A DNA stretch of 64,000 nt from Linanthus parryae (GCA_023055425.1 JALGPY010000005.1:87337495-87401494); one strand, 5' to 3'. Counted from the stretch's first letter, positions 54,665 to 61,662 are shown. Program-made: numbers and translations. Notes: a model not told the origin generated them from the letters alone.

Positions 54665-55977
54665 AAAGGTGACACAATATTGGTTCCATATTCCTAAATA
54701 TTTATAGCTTAAATGTCATGGAAAATCATAGATTAAGCATAAGAATGAGAAGAGAAAGAGTAGTAGTTTGAGCGGGTTTGAGTTTTATGAGTTGCATCTT
54801 TGAAAACCCTTGAAGTTGTCGCATGTGAGAACTTCAAACCTCGCTTGAAATTGTCGTACAAAGGGGCAACATTTTTATATATTGAGCCCTCAGTTAATCA
54901 TATATATAATATCTACTTTAACTTAATTATTTTTAACCCATTTAACATTAAAATATTTCATAAAACAACCCAGTGAAAGTTTAATAAACACAAAGGTTGT
55001 CTCTTATTAAGTGTCCCTAATGTGTCCCTCAAGTGTCCTCCAGTCTAATAAAATTTCTCTAAAGTATCCGGACATGCCATCCGGATTCTCTGACACGTAG
55101 TTTGGAGTGTTTTATCAGTGTCCAATTGTCCATCACAGATACAGCCTCTATTTTGGAGTGTCCATGCTTCCTAGCTTTCAAGCTTATAAAACAATGCAAA
55201 AGTCACGTCAAGCTCACCCGAAGTCTTGAATACTGTTTCTTGGCTTCTTTCATTTAGCATCTATCTTTCATTTTTAGGGCCTGATGTAAACCGATTAGTT
55301 TCACCTGTCCGAGGGTTCAGAATAGGGAACTAATCATTTAAGCAACCACTTTTCTTGTATCATTTAAAAATGACTGTTCTGGCCTTCTGGGCGTATTACT
55401 CAATTTGGATAATGATATGCTTGTACCAAGTCCAATAACTGCTGGCCCTATGAAGTAATCTCAAAGACTATCATTTTTGTGTGCTTACCTTAGACTAATT
55501 ATAGATCTCACTACATAATCGCATTGACATTCATATATGGATATCCACACTATTGATGTTGTTGTTTATGGTCTTTTGTAGGACACTCAATTGCTTCTGT
55601 GGGACCTGGAGATGGATGAAATTGTTGTGCCACTGCGACGTGCTCATGGAGGCTCTCCCACCTACAGTGCCGGCACACAGTCAGGTCATTGGGAGAATGC
55701 TTCCCCTGTGGGTACTCTCCAACCTGCACCAAGCATGCGTGATGTTCCTAAGCTTTCACCATTGGTTGCACATCGAGTTCACACCGAGCCTCTCTCTGGT
55801 GTAATTTTTACTCAAGATTCAGTTCTCACTATTTGCCGAGAGGGTCATATCAAGATCTGGACGAGACCTGGGTCTTCTGAAACTCAATCAAATAGTTCAG
55901 AGACTGTTTTGAGCACTAGTTTGAAGGAGAAGGCTTTGCTTTCCGGAAAAGTTGGCAGTTCTGGTTACAGGCAATGA
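19098..55977 (+). CDS. WDR20/DMWD/CreC-type WD40 repeat protein, 11 exons, 551 aa
   Basis: Joining exons 19098-19289, 19662-19973, 20061-20169, 20251-20344, 27732-27819, 27921-28004, 30838-30931, 31052-31139, 31382-31487, 31589-31681 and 55582-55977 keeps the frame throughout and ends at TGA. The protein has an N-terminal Ser/Ala/Asn-rich leader (1-28), a conserved block ([20 protein letters not shown], about 29-48) and a Ser/Gly-rich linker (75-130). WD repeats follow, with [79 protein letters not shown] and [12 protein letters not shown]. The family includes animal WDR20, which activates USP12/USP46 deubiquitinases, and fungal CreC, the partner of CreB. A deubiquitinase-scaffold role in the plant is inference. 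The length is close to that of Arabidopsis homologues. Introns 4, 6 and 10 are inflated by repeats; introns 4 and 5 begin GC. Either ATG of MM could be used. Confidence 0.93.
20345..22322 (+). other. Intron 4, first part: no recognised feature
   Basis: Intron 4 covers 20345-27731. This part includes a 190-codon open frame (21498-22070) that is Leu/Ile/Ser-rich, lacks a known domain and contains imperfect internal repeats (motifs ACAATTTTCCTTCT and ATGCTAATACA). I do not treat it as a gene. Confidence 0.5.
22325..22594. mobile_element. Stowaway-like MITE
   Basis: Ends CTCCTCCGTCCCATATTG and, as reverse complement, CTTCCTCCGTCCCGAAATG. It is flanked by TA (22323-22324, 22595-22596), the Tc1/mariner target duplicate. 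270 bp, no coding capacity. Confidence 0.85.
22632..22801. mobile_element. Small MITE with inverted ends
   Basis: Left GTGAGTTTGGTGTGGACTT and the reverse complement of the right end GTGATGTTTGGTGTGGACTT are nearly identical. About 170 bp. The target duplicate is unclear, so the superfamily is left open. Confidence 0.5.
22802..23790 (+). other. Intron 4, middle part: nothing recognised
   Basis: No supported ORF, repeat or RNA. Short ORFs on both strands have no family resemblance. Confidence 0.5.
23791..24230. mobile_element. MITE, superfamily uncertain
   Basis: Left GGGCTTGTTTGGATGGGATTATTGG and the reverse complement of the right end GGTCGTTTGGATGGATGAAATTATTGG pair as inverted ends. Internal direct motifs (ATCCGGA..CCTA..TTTGAAA) repeat several times. 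The TTTGGATGG ends suggest a Tourist-type element; no clean target duplicate was found. Confidence 0.5.
24258..25382. mobile_element. hAT-like element rich in GATACGTATCG motifs
   Basis: Flanked by an 8-bp duplicate AGCTCATA (24250-24257, 25383-25390). The sub-terminal regions on both sides contain many inverted GTATCGATACG-like motifs, and the right end (reverse complement CATAGTTGTCAAGTTTG) equals the end type of the element at 32309-32948. The interior (about 24420-25075) holds GGGCT/GCCCGA-rich sequence ending GCCCAAGTTGCACCCCTA, probably a second nested hAT-type MITE whose left end I cannot place. Confidence 0.6.
25383..26024 (+). other. Intron 4, nothing recognised
   Basis: No supported gene, repeat or RNA beyond the target duplicate at its left edge. 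Confidence 0.45.
26025..26670 (+). repeat. 323-bp tandem duplication in intron 4
   Basis: 26025-26347 (TTGAGAGCCATCTGATTTCA...) is repeated at 26348-26670 with only a few changes (for example AGATTTTG versus AGAATTTG). The junction contains an extra palindrome AACGCTATATCC/TATATAGCGTT at 26327-26349 that is shorter in the second copy. Confidence 0.9.
26671..27731 (+). other. End of intron 4: nothing recognised apart from a microsatellite
   Basis: It contains a short (AAAT)n run at about 27558-27580 and the TTTTGCTTCAACAG acceptor of exon 5. Short ORFs (27015-27215 and shadows) show no known domain. Confidence 0.5.
27732..28004 (+). CDS. WD40 gene exons 5-6
   Basis: Exon 5 (27732-27819) follows CTTCAACAG, encodes [20 protein letters not shown] and onward, and ends GAGAAG|GCAAGC, a second GC donor. 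Exon 6 (27921-28004) follows TTATTCAG and encodes [11 protein letters not shown] to HARYSK, ending AAG|GTACTC. The intron between is 101 bp. One complete WD repeat lies here, with the insert loop that separates it from the next. Confidence 0.93.
28005..30837 (+). other. Intron 6, with a poly-T stretch
   Basis: 2.8 kb without supported coding sequence. A run of T at 29639-29654 followed by CTTCTGGAAATTGTAGC could be the inverted 3' tail of a LINE or SINE, but no coding part is visible. Otherwise I see nothing. Confidence 0.45.
30838..31681 (+). CDS. WD40 gene exons 7-10
   Basis: Exon 7 (30838-30931) follows TATATGCAG and encodes [20 protein letters not shown] to GRD. Exon 8 (31052-31139) encodes [17 protein letters not shown] to CCAW. 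Exon 9 (31382-31487) encodes [20 protein letters not shown] to HNSW. Exon 10 (31589-31681) encodes [20 protein letters not shown] to GSVGQ. All use GT-AG borders and their phases close. These are the central WD repeats. A 23.9-kb intron follows. Confidence 0.94.
31682..32300 (+). other. Start of intron 10: nothing recognised
   Basis: Begins GTATCTTTTC at the donor of exon 10. No supported feature before the 8-bp duplicate CCTGAATT at 32301-32308. Confidence 0.5.
32309..32948. mobile_element. hAT-like MITE with GAATCG repeats, 640 bp
   Basis: Perfect 8-bp target duplicate CCTGAATT (32301-32308, 32949-32956). Terminal inverted ends CATAGTTGTCAAATC and CATAGTTATCAAAATC. Both sub-terminal regions are built from short repeats of GAATCG/GATTCA. 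No coding capacity. Confidence 0.82.
32957..33433 (+). other. Intron 10, nothing recognised
   Basis: AT-rich sequence without a supported gene, repeat or RNA. Confidence 0.45.
33519..33762. mobile_element. Stowaway-like MITE, copy 1
   Basis: Left end ACCCTCCATTCCATTGTTTG; the right-end reverse complement is ACTCTCTCTGTCTCATTTTA. It carries the GTCCACCTTT..GGTGTCCCAATTTA body typical of this plant MITE group. TA precedes it at 33517-33518. Confidence 0.6.
33966..34209. mobile_element. Stowaway-like MITE, copy 2 (duplicated segment)
   Basis: Same element as at 33519-33762, copied as part of the 447-bp tandem duplication rather than by transposition. Confidence 0.6.
34234..35960 (-). pseudogene. 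L1-type LINE fragment, minus strand, 5'-truncated
   Basis: Read from 35960 downward it gives the end of the RT domain ([46 protein letters not shown]) and the thumb region ([36 protein letters not shown]). A decayed C-terminal region follows, ending in the 3' tail seen as poly-T at 34232-34244. The catalytic Asp-Asp of the FADD motif reads His-Lys here, and frames change several times, so it is dead. It lies in intron 10, opposite to the gene. Confidence 0.85.
37014..37272. mobile_element. Stowaway-like MITE inside the 430-bp array
   Basis: Ends CTCCCTTCGTCCCGCAAAG and, reverse complement, CTCCCTCCGTCCCGCAAAG. TA precedes the left end. 259 bp. Confidence 0.82.
38928..39173. mobile_element. 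Stowaway-like MITE inside the 430-bp array
   Basis: Ends CTCCCTTCGTCCCATTTCAT and, reverse complement, CTCCTTCCATCCCATTTTAT, flanked by TA on both sides (38926-38927, 39174-39175). 246 bp. Confidence 0.85.
39721..40466 (+). other. Intron 10, nothing recognised
   Basis: No supported gene or repeat. The minus-strand ORF 40213-40686 runs into the TRIM and has no known domain. Confidence 0.45.
40467..40781 (-). mobile_element. TRIM-like miniature LTR retrotransposon, minus strand
   Basis: Two direct repeats of about 117 bp (40467-40584 and 40665-40781) both read TG...CA on the minus strand and share GGATTCTAACA ends, ATGTTTGGAG and a GTCCCACAT/GTCCCATAT block. The right copy is followed on the minus strand by TGGTATCAAAGA (40653-40664), a tRNA-Met primer site with one or two changes. 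Only 80 bp lie between the repeats, with no coding capacity. No clear target duplicate remains, consistent with an old insertion. Confidence 0.6.
40782..41309 (+). other. Intron 10, nothing recognised
   Basis: No supported coding sequence; short ORFs only. Confidence 0.4.
41310..42005 (+). pseudogene. L1-type LINE, plus strand, reverse transcriptase N-terminal part
   Basis: A broken frame matching the start of the L1 RT domain: [36 protein letters not shown], then [19 protein letters not shown] and [14 protein letters not shown]. Several stops and frame changes interrupt it. It is cut at about 42005 by the minus-strand LINE (42012-43657). The same plus-strand LINE resumes at about 43658 and, outside the array, at 53149-54366. 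Confidence 0.75.
42012..43657 (-). pseudogene. L1-type LINE, minus strand, inserted in the plus-strand LINE
   Basis: On the minus strand it runs from [18 protein letters not shown] through [39 protein letters not shown] and [16 protein letters not shown]. After the MITE it continues to [16 protein letters not shown], the zinc-finger-like zf-RVT region ([35 protein letters not shown]) and WWERNHRIF. It ends with a typical LINE tail at about 42012. The RT catalytic part is absent (5' truncation). A hAT MITE (42770-43114) splits it, and the part beyond 42789 is the first unit of the satellite. Confidence 0.85.
42770..43114. mobile_element. hAT-type MITE that seeded the satellite
   Basis: Ends CAGGGTTTCAAAAAACGG and, reverse complement, CAAGGTTTTAAAAAACGG. 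A perfect 8-bp target duplicate ATGTACAC lies on either side (42762-42769, 43115-43122). Removing it restores the LINE reading frame. The interior is GC- and CpG-rich, with an 18-bp core ACGGCCGTTTCRCGTCGG repeated in three variants. Only this copy keeps its left 19 bases; the other seven copies start at the internal AAAAGCGGCGCGG. Confidence 0.9.
42789..44080. repeat. Satellite unit 1 (type A)
   Basis: Type-A markers: CCGATCTCG, CAGCCACTT, TTAGTAATG, GGCATATTT, ACCAACTCC, ATGAAAGATAG and CAATTTGCC. Minus-strand LINE frame 43001-43642. Its left edge is continuous with the only complete copy of the MITE. Confidence 0.93.
44081..45372. repeat. Satellite unit 2 (type B)
   Basis: Type-B markers: CCGATCCCG, CAGCCGCTT, TTAGTGATG, GGCATCTTT, ACCAGCTCC, ATGATAGATAG and CAATTTTCC. 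It shares GTTTCAATTT (44890s) with unit 8 only. LINE frame 44293-44934. Confidence 0.93.
45373..46664. repeat. Satellite unit 3 (type A)
   Basis: Carries the full set of type-A markers listed for unit 1; LINE frame 45585-46226 on the minus strand. Confidence 0.93.
46665..47956. repeat. Satellite unit 4 (type B)
   Basis: Type-B markers; LINE frame 46877-47518, with a private Tyr to Asn change (GTTAACATT at about 47177). Confidence 0.93.
47957..49248. repeat. Satellite unit 5 (type A)
   Basis: Type-A markers; LINE frame 48169-48810. Private change TTTATTAATT for TTTGTTAATT near 48360. Confidence 0.93.
49249..50569. repeat. Satellite unit 6 (type B, 29 bp longer)
   Basis: Type-B markers; 1,321 bp, because one 29-bp block (CGGCCGTTTCGCGTCGGTAA and the next nine bases) of the MITE is present twice near 49350-49410. 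This shortens the plus-strand frame. LINE frame 49490-50131. Confidence 0.93.
50570..51861. repeat. Satellite unit 7 (type B with an A-like end)
   Basis: B markers up to about 51440 but CAATTTGCC at about 51725, as in A units and unit 8. LINE frame 50782-51423. A private GTAAGCTGG near 51829 replaces GTGGGCTGG. Confidence 0.9.
51862..53148. repeat. Satellite unit 8 (B-like, last unit)
   Basis: Mostly B markers, with EKKMHL as in A, GTTTCAATTT as in unit 2, CAATTTGCC and private changes (TGTCAATTTT, AGCTCGATCC, GTTTCTTAAA). It lacks the CTTTT junction and passes directly into native plus-strand LINE sequence. LINE frame 52074-52715. Confidence 0.92.
53149..54366 (+). pseudogene. L1-type LINE, plus strand, C-terminal part
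   Basis: Continues the plus-strand LINE beyond the array: [20 protein letters not shown], then [35 protein letters not shown] and [14 protein letters not shown] decayed zf-RVT region follows ([40 protein letters not shown]). It ends in a tail-like TTTACCTATAAGAAAGG near 54350-54366. Multiple frame breaks; not functional. Confidence 0.75.
54473..55174. mobile_element. Mutator-like MITE with internal (AT)n
   Basis: A perfect 10-bp duplicate CTTTCAAGCT (54463-54472, 55175-55184) flanks ends AAGAAGTACGGACAC and, as reverse complement, CTAGGAAGCATGGACAC. Both sub-terminal regions repeat GGACAC/GTGTCC motifs. No transposase. About 700 bp. Confidence 0.72.
54609..54661. repeat. (AT)n microsatellite
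   Basis: Uninterrupted alternating A and T for about 53 bases inside the Mutator-like element. Confidence 0.95.
55185..55581 (+). other. End of intron 10
   Basis: T-rich sequence leading to the acceptor GTCTTTTGTAG of exon 11. No other feature seen. Confidence 0.6.
55582..55977 (+). CDS. WD40 gene exon 11 (last exon)
   Basis: Starts [20 protein letters not shown] in the frame left open by exon 10 and ends [11 protein letters not shown] at TGA 55975-55977. It completes the WD repeat begun in exon 10, carries a long loop (residues about 440-485) and the last repeat ([20 protein letters not shown] then W), then a Ser-rich tail. The clean fit after a 23.9-kb intron, with a normal acceptor, argues that the gene is still spliced across all the inserted DNA. 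Confidence 0.94.
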   Translation, partial: DTQLLLWDLEMDEIVVPLRRAHGGSPTYSAGTQSGHWENASPVGTLQPAPSMRDVPKLSPLVAHRVHTEPLSGVIFTQDSVLTICREGHIKIWTRPGSSETQSNSSETVLSTSLKEKALLSGKVGSSGYRQ

Positions 55978-56315
55978 TCAGAAGGGGAGGCAGTTTCTCT
56001 ACTGAGATTTTCTCACATGCTTGGATTGATCGGATGTAAGTGACCTGCAGGGATGCGCGACAGTCTCATGTGTTGCCGCCATTTGAGATTTTGAAGAGAA
56101 TGAAGTGCCAAGTTGCAATGGCTGTTTTAGCTGGCTGACCGGGAGTAATAGAAGCCATATATTTAAATGTACTGCAAGTAGGGATTGTTTTAGCCGACCT
56201 TTTTGCCTTGCGAGAATGCGCAAGTTTTATGTTTCATTAGTTTTTTGTATTTCGCTATCGATTGGCATGCATACTTAAGTTGAAATACCATTAATTTATA
56301 ATGCCATTCTAAGAC

Positions 56316-56383
<68 letters not shown>

Positions 56384-57627
56384 GTTCAGTAGTCAAACTA
56401 ACTTCTCCCGGAACTTCTCCCGGACGTTTGCTGATACTCTCAAGCTCAAGTGCACATTTGCACTCTTAACGAACCAAACCTTGAGCAATGATATTTTTGT
56501 GTTAAATCTGAGACCGGGGATGTTTGGCCTAGCTTGTTTACTCCCTGGAAGAGTCTAAGAATATTTGTTTCGTTAGTTGCAGTTTGCTCCCAGCATGCTT
56601 CGTTATTTGCAGTTTGCTCAGTTTGAGATTCTCATGATGTTTGGAGGCGGAAACAAAAGAAATTCCGATACATATACGTAAACAAAGCAAACAGACTACT
56701 TCATAATAAAGTAGCATTTCCAACTTAGATGCAGGAGACTGAAACTTCCATGCAGGTCATGAAGATTGAAGTACTCTTTTGGGTCATTGACACAAACCTA
56801 CCTACAATATGTTATCTCATTGGAGTTTGGGTTGGGTTTAGGAAAGAATCCATGAGAAAGTATGAGAAACGAAAGTTCATGTAACCAAATTTTTCTATCT
56901 CACCAAAGTGATGAGATTTTGGTGAGAAAACAAAGACTGAGAGCTAAGATTTTCCTTGTGACAAGATTATCCAAAACAATGAAAGATTGCCTAGTCATAA
57001 TCTTAGCAAAGGCTATTTTAGTAAGACTATAAAAATATTTTTTTTTTCTCTCCATTAAAATGTTAAACCAAACATGAATGATTAGGTGTTTTTAATATAA
57101 ATAAATGATTAGAAAGTATTATCTTTTCTTATTATTTCATAGTCAGTAATCCAAACAAGCACGCGAGAAAAACTTCATCGTTTCTTTTCTCATATAATTT
57201 AAGTTTTCTAATCATTTCGGCTCCAAACATAATTAACCAAGAATCAATTATGGATCATAAAATGTAACGGACACCGAAAATAAACATACTTTTTTTATAC
57301 TTCACTATTAAGTAAATTAAAAATAATTGAGGAAGAAGAAGAAAATCACGGAAGAAAAAAGAAGACGGTGAAGAAGTAAAGGTTGTTTAGCCAACGCCCA
57401 CCCCGCCACCTCAGGCCATGGATTTCGACAGTGAGCCCGTGAACAAAAAAACCCAAATCCCCGACCAAACCAAAGCACACCACACCGCTGCTAATCACCA
57501 ATAACACTGACATCAGCCTCAATAACTATTTCTATGTCTCTGATTGCACCGTAGCCGAATCCATAAATCTCGCACTCGATTCAAACTCATGTTGTTGTCT
57601 TACTGTTCATTTCGTATGTTACTGTTC
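55978..57627 (+). other. 3' untranslated and downstream region
   Basis: No supported gene. The first few hundred bases are probably the 3' UTR; the polyadenylation site is not clear. 57540-57627 precedes the copia insertion, ending with its target site TGTTC (57623-57627). Confidence 0.5.
56317..56381. repeat. (CT)n microsatellite
   Basis: About 65 bases of uninterrupted CT, roughly 340 bp after the stop codon. It may lie in the 3' UTR or just beyond it. Confidence 0.95.
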
Positions 57628-57802
57628 TGTTAGGAGTACAATAGAAGAGAAGGGGGGTGACAATTGTAAATAAAGGAAAGTTGTTTGTTAGAGGTTTGTT
57701 AGGTTTGTTAGAGCTCTCACCTTCTCTTCTTTATATTGTAATGATGTACTGAATTGAGCAAGATTGGGAATGTTCACTTTCTTCATTTCTCTAGTGTTAA
57801 CA
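57628..57802 (+). repeat. 5' LTR of copia element
   Basis: 175 bp, TG...CA, nearly identical to 60992-61165 (changes include AGTACAAT/AGTATAAT and one extra G in the G-run). Confidence 0.95.
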
Positions 57803-57814
57803 TGGTATCAGAGC
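57803..57814 (+). promoter_or_regulatory. Primer binding site (initiator tRNA-Met)
   Basis: TGGTATCAGAGC immediately after the 5' LTR, standard for Ty1/copia. Confidence 0.92.
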
Positions 57815-57889
57815 CATTCTTCACCTCACGGTGCTTGTGATTATGTTCCTCTTCTTCTTCTTCGCATTTGTCTTCTTCATTGTGGTTTC

Positions 57890-58850
57890 GATGGATTCAT
57901 CATCCTCACCGATGGAATTACCAGAAGGATTGAAGTTTCTTGTTGCGAACTTGAAAGTCGCTAGTCCAAATCAAGTTGGATTCCACCAATTATCTCATCT
58001 GGAAAGCACAGATGCTCACTGTTCTTGATGCAAATGATCTCCGTGAAGCTGTTCTCACACCACCGCTGTCCAAGACGGTGTCGGACTCTTCTGGTGCTCC
58101 GGTCACCAATCCGGCGTATCAGCCATGGCGTGTTCTTGATCGGCACCTTCGGTCTTGCCTCATTGCGTCAATTTCTGCTACGGTTCTACCTCTAGTTCTT
58201 CACTTAGATTCTGCATTTGCAATTTGGAATGCGTTATCTACTCGGTTTTCTTCAATTTCTCGCTCGCATGTTCATCAGCTAAAGTCACAATTGATGAATG
58301 TCAAAAGGCAAACAATCTATGGTGACTTACCTCGATTCTGTGAAGCATATCGTCGATCAACTTGCTCAGATTAACGAATTTGTTACAGACGAAGATCTAA
58401 TTCTATTTGTTCTTCGTGGATTGCCTCGCGAATATGACATCTTCAAATCCACAATCTGTACTCGGTCTACGCCTCTTACGATTCCTGATTTTCACAGCCT
58501 TCTCATCTCCGAAGATTTACATGTCTCTTCATCTCCAAATTCATCATTGAATGTGTCTGCAACCTCCTTTGCTGAATTAACTGAGGTATTTTCAGCGTTG
58601 CATGTTCATAAGAACCCTAACCCTACCAAATTTTGGGCAAAATCGATATACATCAAATTACCGCTCACGACCACAGGGCTTTTCCTCGCCACAGTCTCAA
58701 TCATCGATTCTCGGAAGTCCTCGTCCTTTCTATCCAGATTCTACTGGTTTTTCGTCACATCAGTTTGGGTACAACAGGTCCAACACCTCAGGGGCGTACA
58801 ATTCCTCTTATAGACTGGTTGATTATGTTACGCTGGTGTGTCAAATCTGT
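57890..58850 (+). pseudogene. Ty1/copia gag, frameshifted
   Basis: Starts at ATG 57890 (MDSSSSPMELPEGLKFLVAN), shifts frame near 57970 into KLDSTNYLIWKAQML and WRVLDRHLRSCLIASISATV. It shifts again near 58300 into MVTYLDSVKHIVDQLA and DLILFVLRGLPREYDIFKST, the UBN2-type Gag core. A decayed zinc-knuckle region follows (CQICNRT). It would form the particle that packages element RNA. Three frames are needed to read it, so no full Gag is made. Confidence 0.85.
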
Positions 58851-58989
58851 AATAGAACTCGCATTCTGCTCTTGACTGCTGGTATCGTCTTGATCCAACA
58901 AAATTTCAGAGCAATCGGCCTCCCAAACAAGCTTACACTGTATCTGGACCTTCTTCCCCAAGCTTTGGCTATGGCGGCTCTGGTTCTGG

Positions 58990-60979
58990 TAAACCTTGGT
59001 GTCTGGATAGTGGAGCTTCTCATCATGTTACTAGTGATTTTGTTGCCTTTGATCAAGTTGTTCCATACCATGGCAAGGACTCTGTTGCTGTAGGAAATGG
59101 TGCCACCATTCCTATTCATCATACTGGTTCTGGTATAATTCTCTTACCTACTTCTGCCTTAAAATTATCCTCATTACTGCATTCTCCACAAGTTTCTACC
59201 AATCTTTTATCAGTTTCTAAGCTTGCTTCTGATAACAACTGTTCATTCTTGTTCAATTCTAAGGGATATCAAATATTTGACAATGCTACTCAGAGGACAT
59301 TGTACAAGGGCCATTGTAGAGATGGTTTATATCCCTTACCTGCAAACTCAAAGCATGCTTCTCATAATCTCACTTCCATGTCCAACTTTGCTGGTGTTGC
59401 TGTTCTGTATCACATTCCTTCTCCATCTCTGTGGCATCTCAGACGAGGTCATCCATCTTCTCAAAGCTACAACACTATAGCAAAGCTTTGTAAATTTTCA
59501 GTTTCTTCCTCTCAACATGTTTGTGAAGCTTGTAATGTAGCTAAGATGCATAAGCTACCTTTTCATAAGTGGGTTTACAAAGTCAAAACAGATGGTAGTC
59601 TAGCTAGATACAAAGCTAGGCTAGTAGCCGAAGGGTTTCATCAAGAATATGGCATTGATTTTCAAGAAACTTTCAGCCCAGTTATTAAACAACCTACCAT
59701 AAGAGTGGTCTTATCTCTTGATCTTACTAAAACATGGTCTATTAGACAGTTGGATGTCTCTAATGCCTTCTTACATGGTCATCTTCAGGAAGAAGTCTAC
59801 ATGACACAACCTACAGGCTTTGTGGATAAGCAGTTTCCTCACCATGTGTGTAGGTTAAGAAAGTCTTTATATGGACTTAAGCAGGCTCCTAGAGCCTGGT
59901 ATAACATGCTCTCTAGCTTTCTTTTATCTCTTCGCTTCATAATGAGTTCTGCAGATACATCTCTGTTTGTCAAGAAGGCTGGTTGCAACATCCTGATTGT
60001 ATTGGTTTATGTGGATGATATTTTGGTGACTGGGTCTGATGCAGTATTGGTGACAAATCTAATTTCTACTGTGAAAAAATTCTTTGCTATGAAAGACTTG
60101 GGCAACCTCTCTTACTTTCTGGGTGTTGAAGTACATACACAACATGGAGGCTTCCTTCTTAACCAGCACAAATATGCAGTTGAATTACTCCACAAAGCTG
60201 GTATGACAGATTGCAAACATCAGGACACTCCTCAAGCCTCTAAATACAGAGCTGCTTCTCCTCATGATTTGGTCTAGTTTGAAGATCCAACATTATTTAG
60301 AACTATTGTGGGTGGTCTTCAGTACTTGACTATAACTAGGCCTGACATTCAGTTTACTGTTAATTCTTTGTGTCAGCATCTGCATTCACCCACTGTTGGA
60401 AATTTTCAAGAAGTTAAGAGATTATTAAGATACATCAAGGGTACTTTGCATTAAGGTCTCCTGTTCATGCCATCTTCAGCTCTTAATGTCACTGCCTTCA
60501 CTGATGCTGATTGGGCAGGAGATGTTCTCACAAGAAGCTCTACTACTGGTATTTGTGTGTTCTTGGGATGCAATGTGGTCTCATGGTCCTCAAAGAAACA
60601 AACTACAGTTTCTAGGTCTTCTACAGAAGCAGAGTACAGGGCTCTAGCTGATACAGTGGCTGAGGTAAGATGGTTACAGTTCTTGCTTAGAGACTTGAGT
60701 ATTCAAAGCTCTGCAGTTCCACATATCAGGTGTGATAATATCTCTACCATTGCTTTGGCTGCTAATCCAGTGCTTCATACCAAAGAAAAGCATATAGAGA
60801 TAGATCATCACTTTTTCAGAGAGCAACTTTATTTCAAGAATATTACTTTGGCTCATATCAGTTCAGCTGACCAGGTTGCAGATATTATGACAAAAACTCT
60901 GTCTTCAAAACAATTTCATTATTTGAGGTCCAAGCTTGGCTTTGCAGCAGTCCAGGAAAGGGAAAAACAAAGAGTTTAG
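58990..60979 (+). pseudogene. Ty1/copia pol: protease, deleted integrase, RT, RNase H
   Basis: Protease motif [19 protein letters not shown] (from about 59000) leads without interruption into the GAG-pre-integrase segment ([36 protein letters not shown]). This joins in frame, at about 59565, to [22 protein letters not shown]. The integrase core and RT start are therefore deleted with the frame kept. RT has [26 protein letters not shown] and an intact YVDD (60008-60019). Stops TAG 60275-60277 and TAA 60452-60454 break the RT-RNase H link. RNase H (60467-60979) has AFTDADWAGD, SSTEAEYRALA and HIEIDHHFFRE. Confidence 0.92.
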
Positions 60980-60991
60980 TTTCAGGGGGTA

Positions 60992-61165
60992 TGTTAGGAG
61001 TATAATAGAAGAGAAGGGGGTGACAATTGTAAATAAAGGAAAGTTGTATGTTAGAGGTTTGTTAGGTTTGTTAGAGCTCTCACCTTCTCTTCTATATATT
61101 GTAATGATGTACTGAATTGAGTAAGATTTGGAATGTTCACTTTCTTCATTTCTCTAGTGTTAACA
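60992..61165 (+). repeat. 3' LTR of copia element
   Basis: 174 bp copy of the 5' LTR, ending GTTAACA before TGTTC. Confidence 0.95.
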
Positions 61166-61170
61166 TGTTC

Positions 61171-61580
61171 ATTGATAAAATCACCAGGAAGAGCAGATGT
61201 TGTACAATCTGGAAGAAAAGAAGAGCATATGTTGTGGGATCTCTTTTAAACATTGGGGTTCAAATGATTAATGCAGCGGTGTCATTTTACTTAGATGAGT
61301 CTAGTAGTAGTTATAAGTTACACACAAAATTAATTAGGTAATTACAAACTTTTTGAAACGGTACTGTTGTTTTGTCAATTATTGGAAGAACAATTGTGAC
61401 AGGCAACCGTTAGAGTTCGTTGATAATTTTTTGCGTCACACCTGCTTATTATGCAACTGCTACACAAGCAGAGTGAGTTAATGAAGAAAAGTATCGAATC
61501 ACTTGTGAACATTTCTTTCTCACTTTGTCACCCGAGAACTGCTCCGGGCAAGCTCAGAACGGACGAACGATCTCCTAACA
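61171..61580 (+). repeat. Probable LTR end of a Ty3/gypsy element (interrupted by the copia)
   Basis: Sequence ending CTCCTAACA directly before a primer site, with a CT-rich leader-like stretch (CTTTCTCACTTTGTCACCC). The copia element appears to sit in or beside it. The 5' limit is unknown. Confidence 0.4.
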
Positions 61581-61582
61581 AT

Positions 61583-61594
61583 TGGTATCAGAGC
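61583..61594 (+). promoter_or_regulatory. Primer binding site (initiator tRNA-Met) of the gypsy remnant
   Basis: TGGTATCAGAGC two bases after an LTR-like AACA end, followed by gag. Confidence 0.7.
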
Positions 61595-61662
61595 CACCCT
61601 TCCTCGGCGACGATTCGATTGAAATGGGTCCCCATAAGAACAACCACCGTTAAATTGATCCG

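Larger units (their letters stand above)
57628..61165 (+). mobile_element. Ty1/copia LTR retrotransposon, complete ends, internally deleted, 3.5 kb
   Basis: LTRs 57628-57802 and 60992-61165 (TGTTAGGAG...GTTAACA) are nearly identical and flanked by a perfect TGTTC duplicate (57623-57627, 61166-61170). A tRNA-Met primer site follows the 5' LTR, and a purine run CAGGGGGTA precedes the 3' LTR. Inside, in order, are gag, protease, the GAG-pre-integrase segment, RT and RNase H. The integrase core is missing and the frame is broken in several places, so this copy is non-autonomous. The similar LTRs suggest a recent insertion. Confidence 0.95.

Noticed and set aside
58841..59122. 93-codon minus-strand ORF
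   Set aside because: Antisense of the copia gag-protease region, no independent support.
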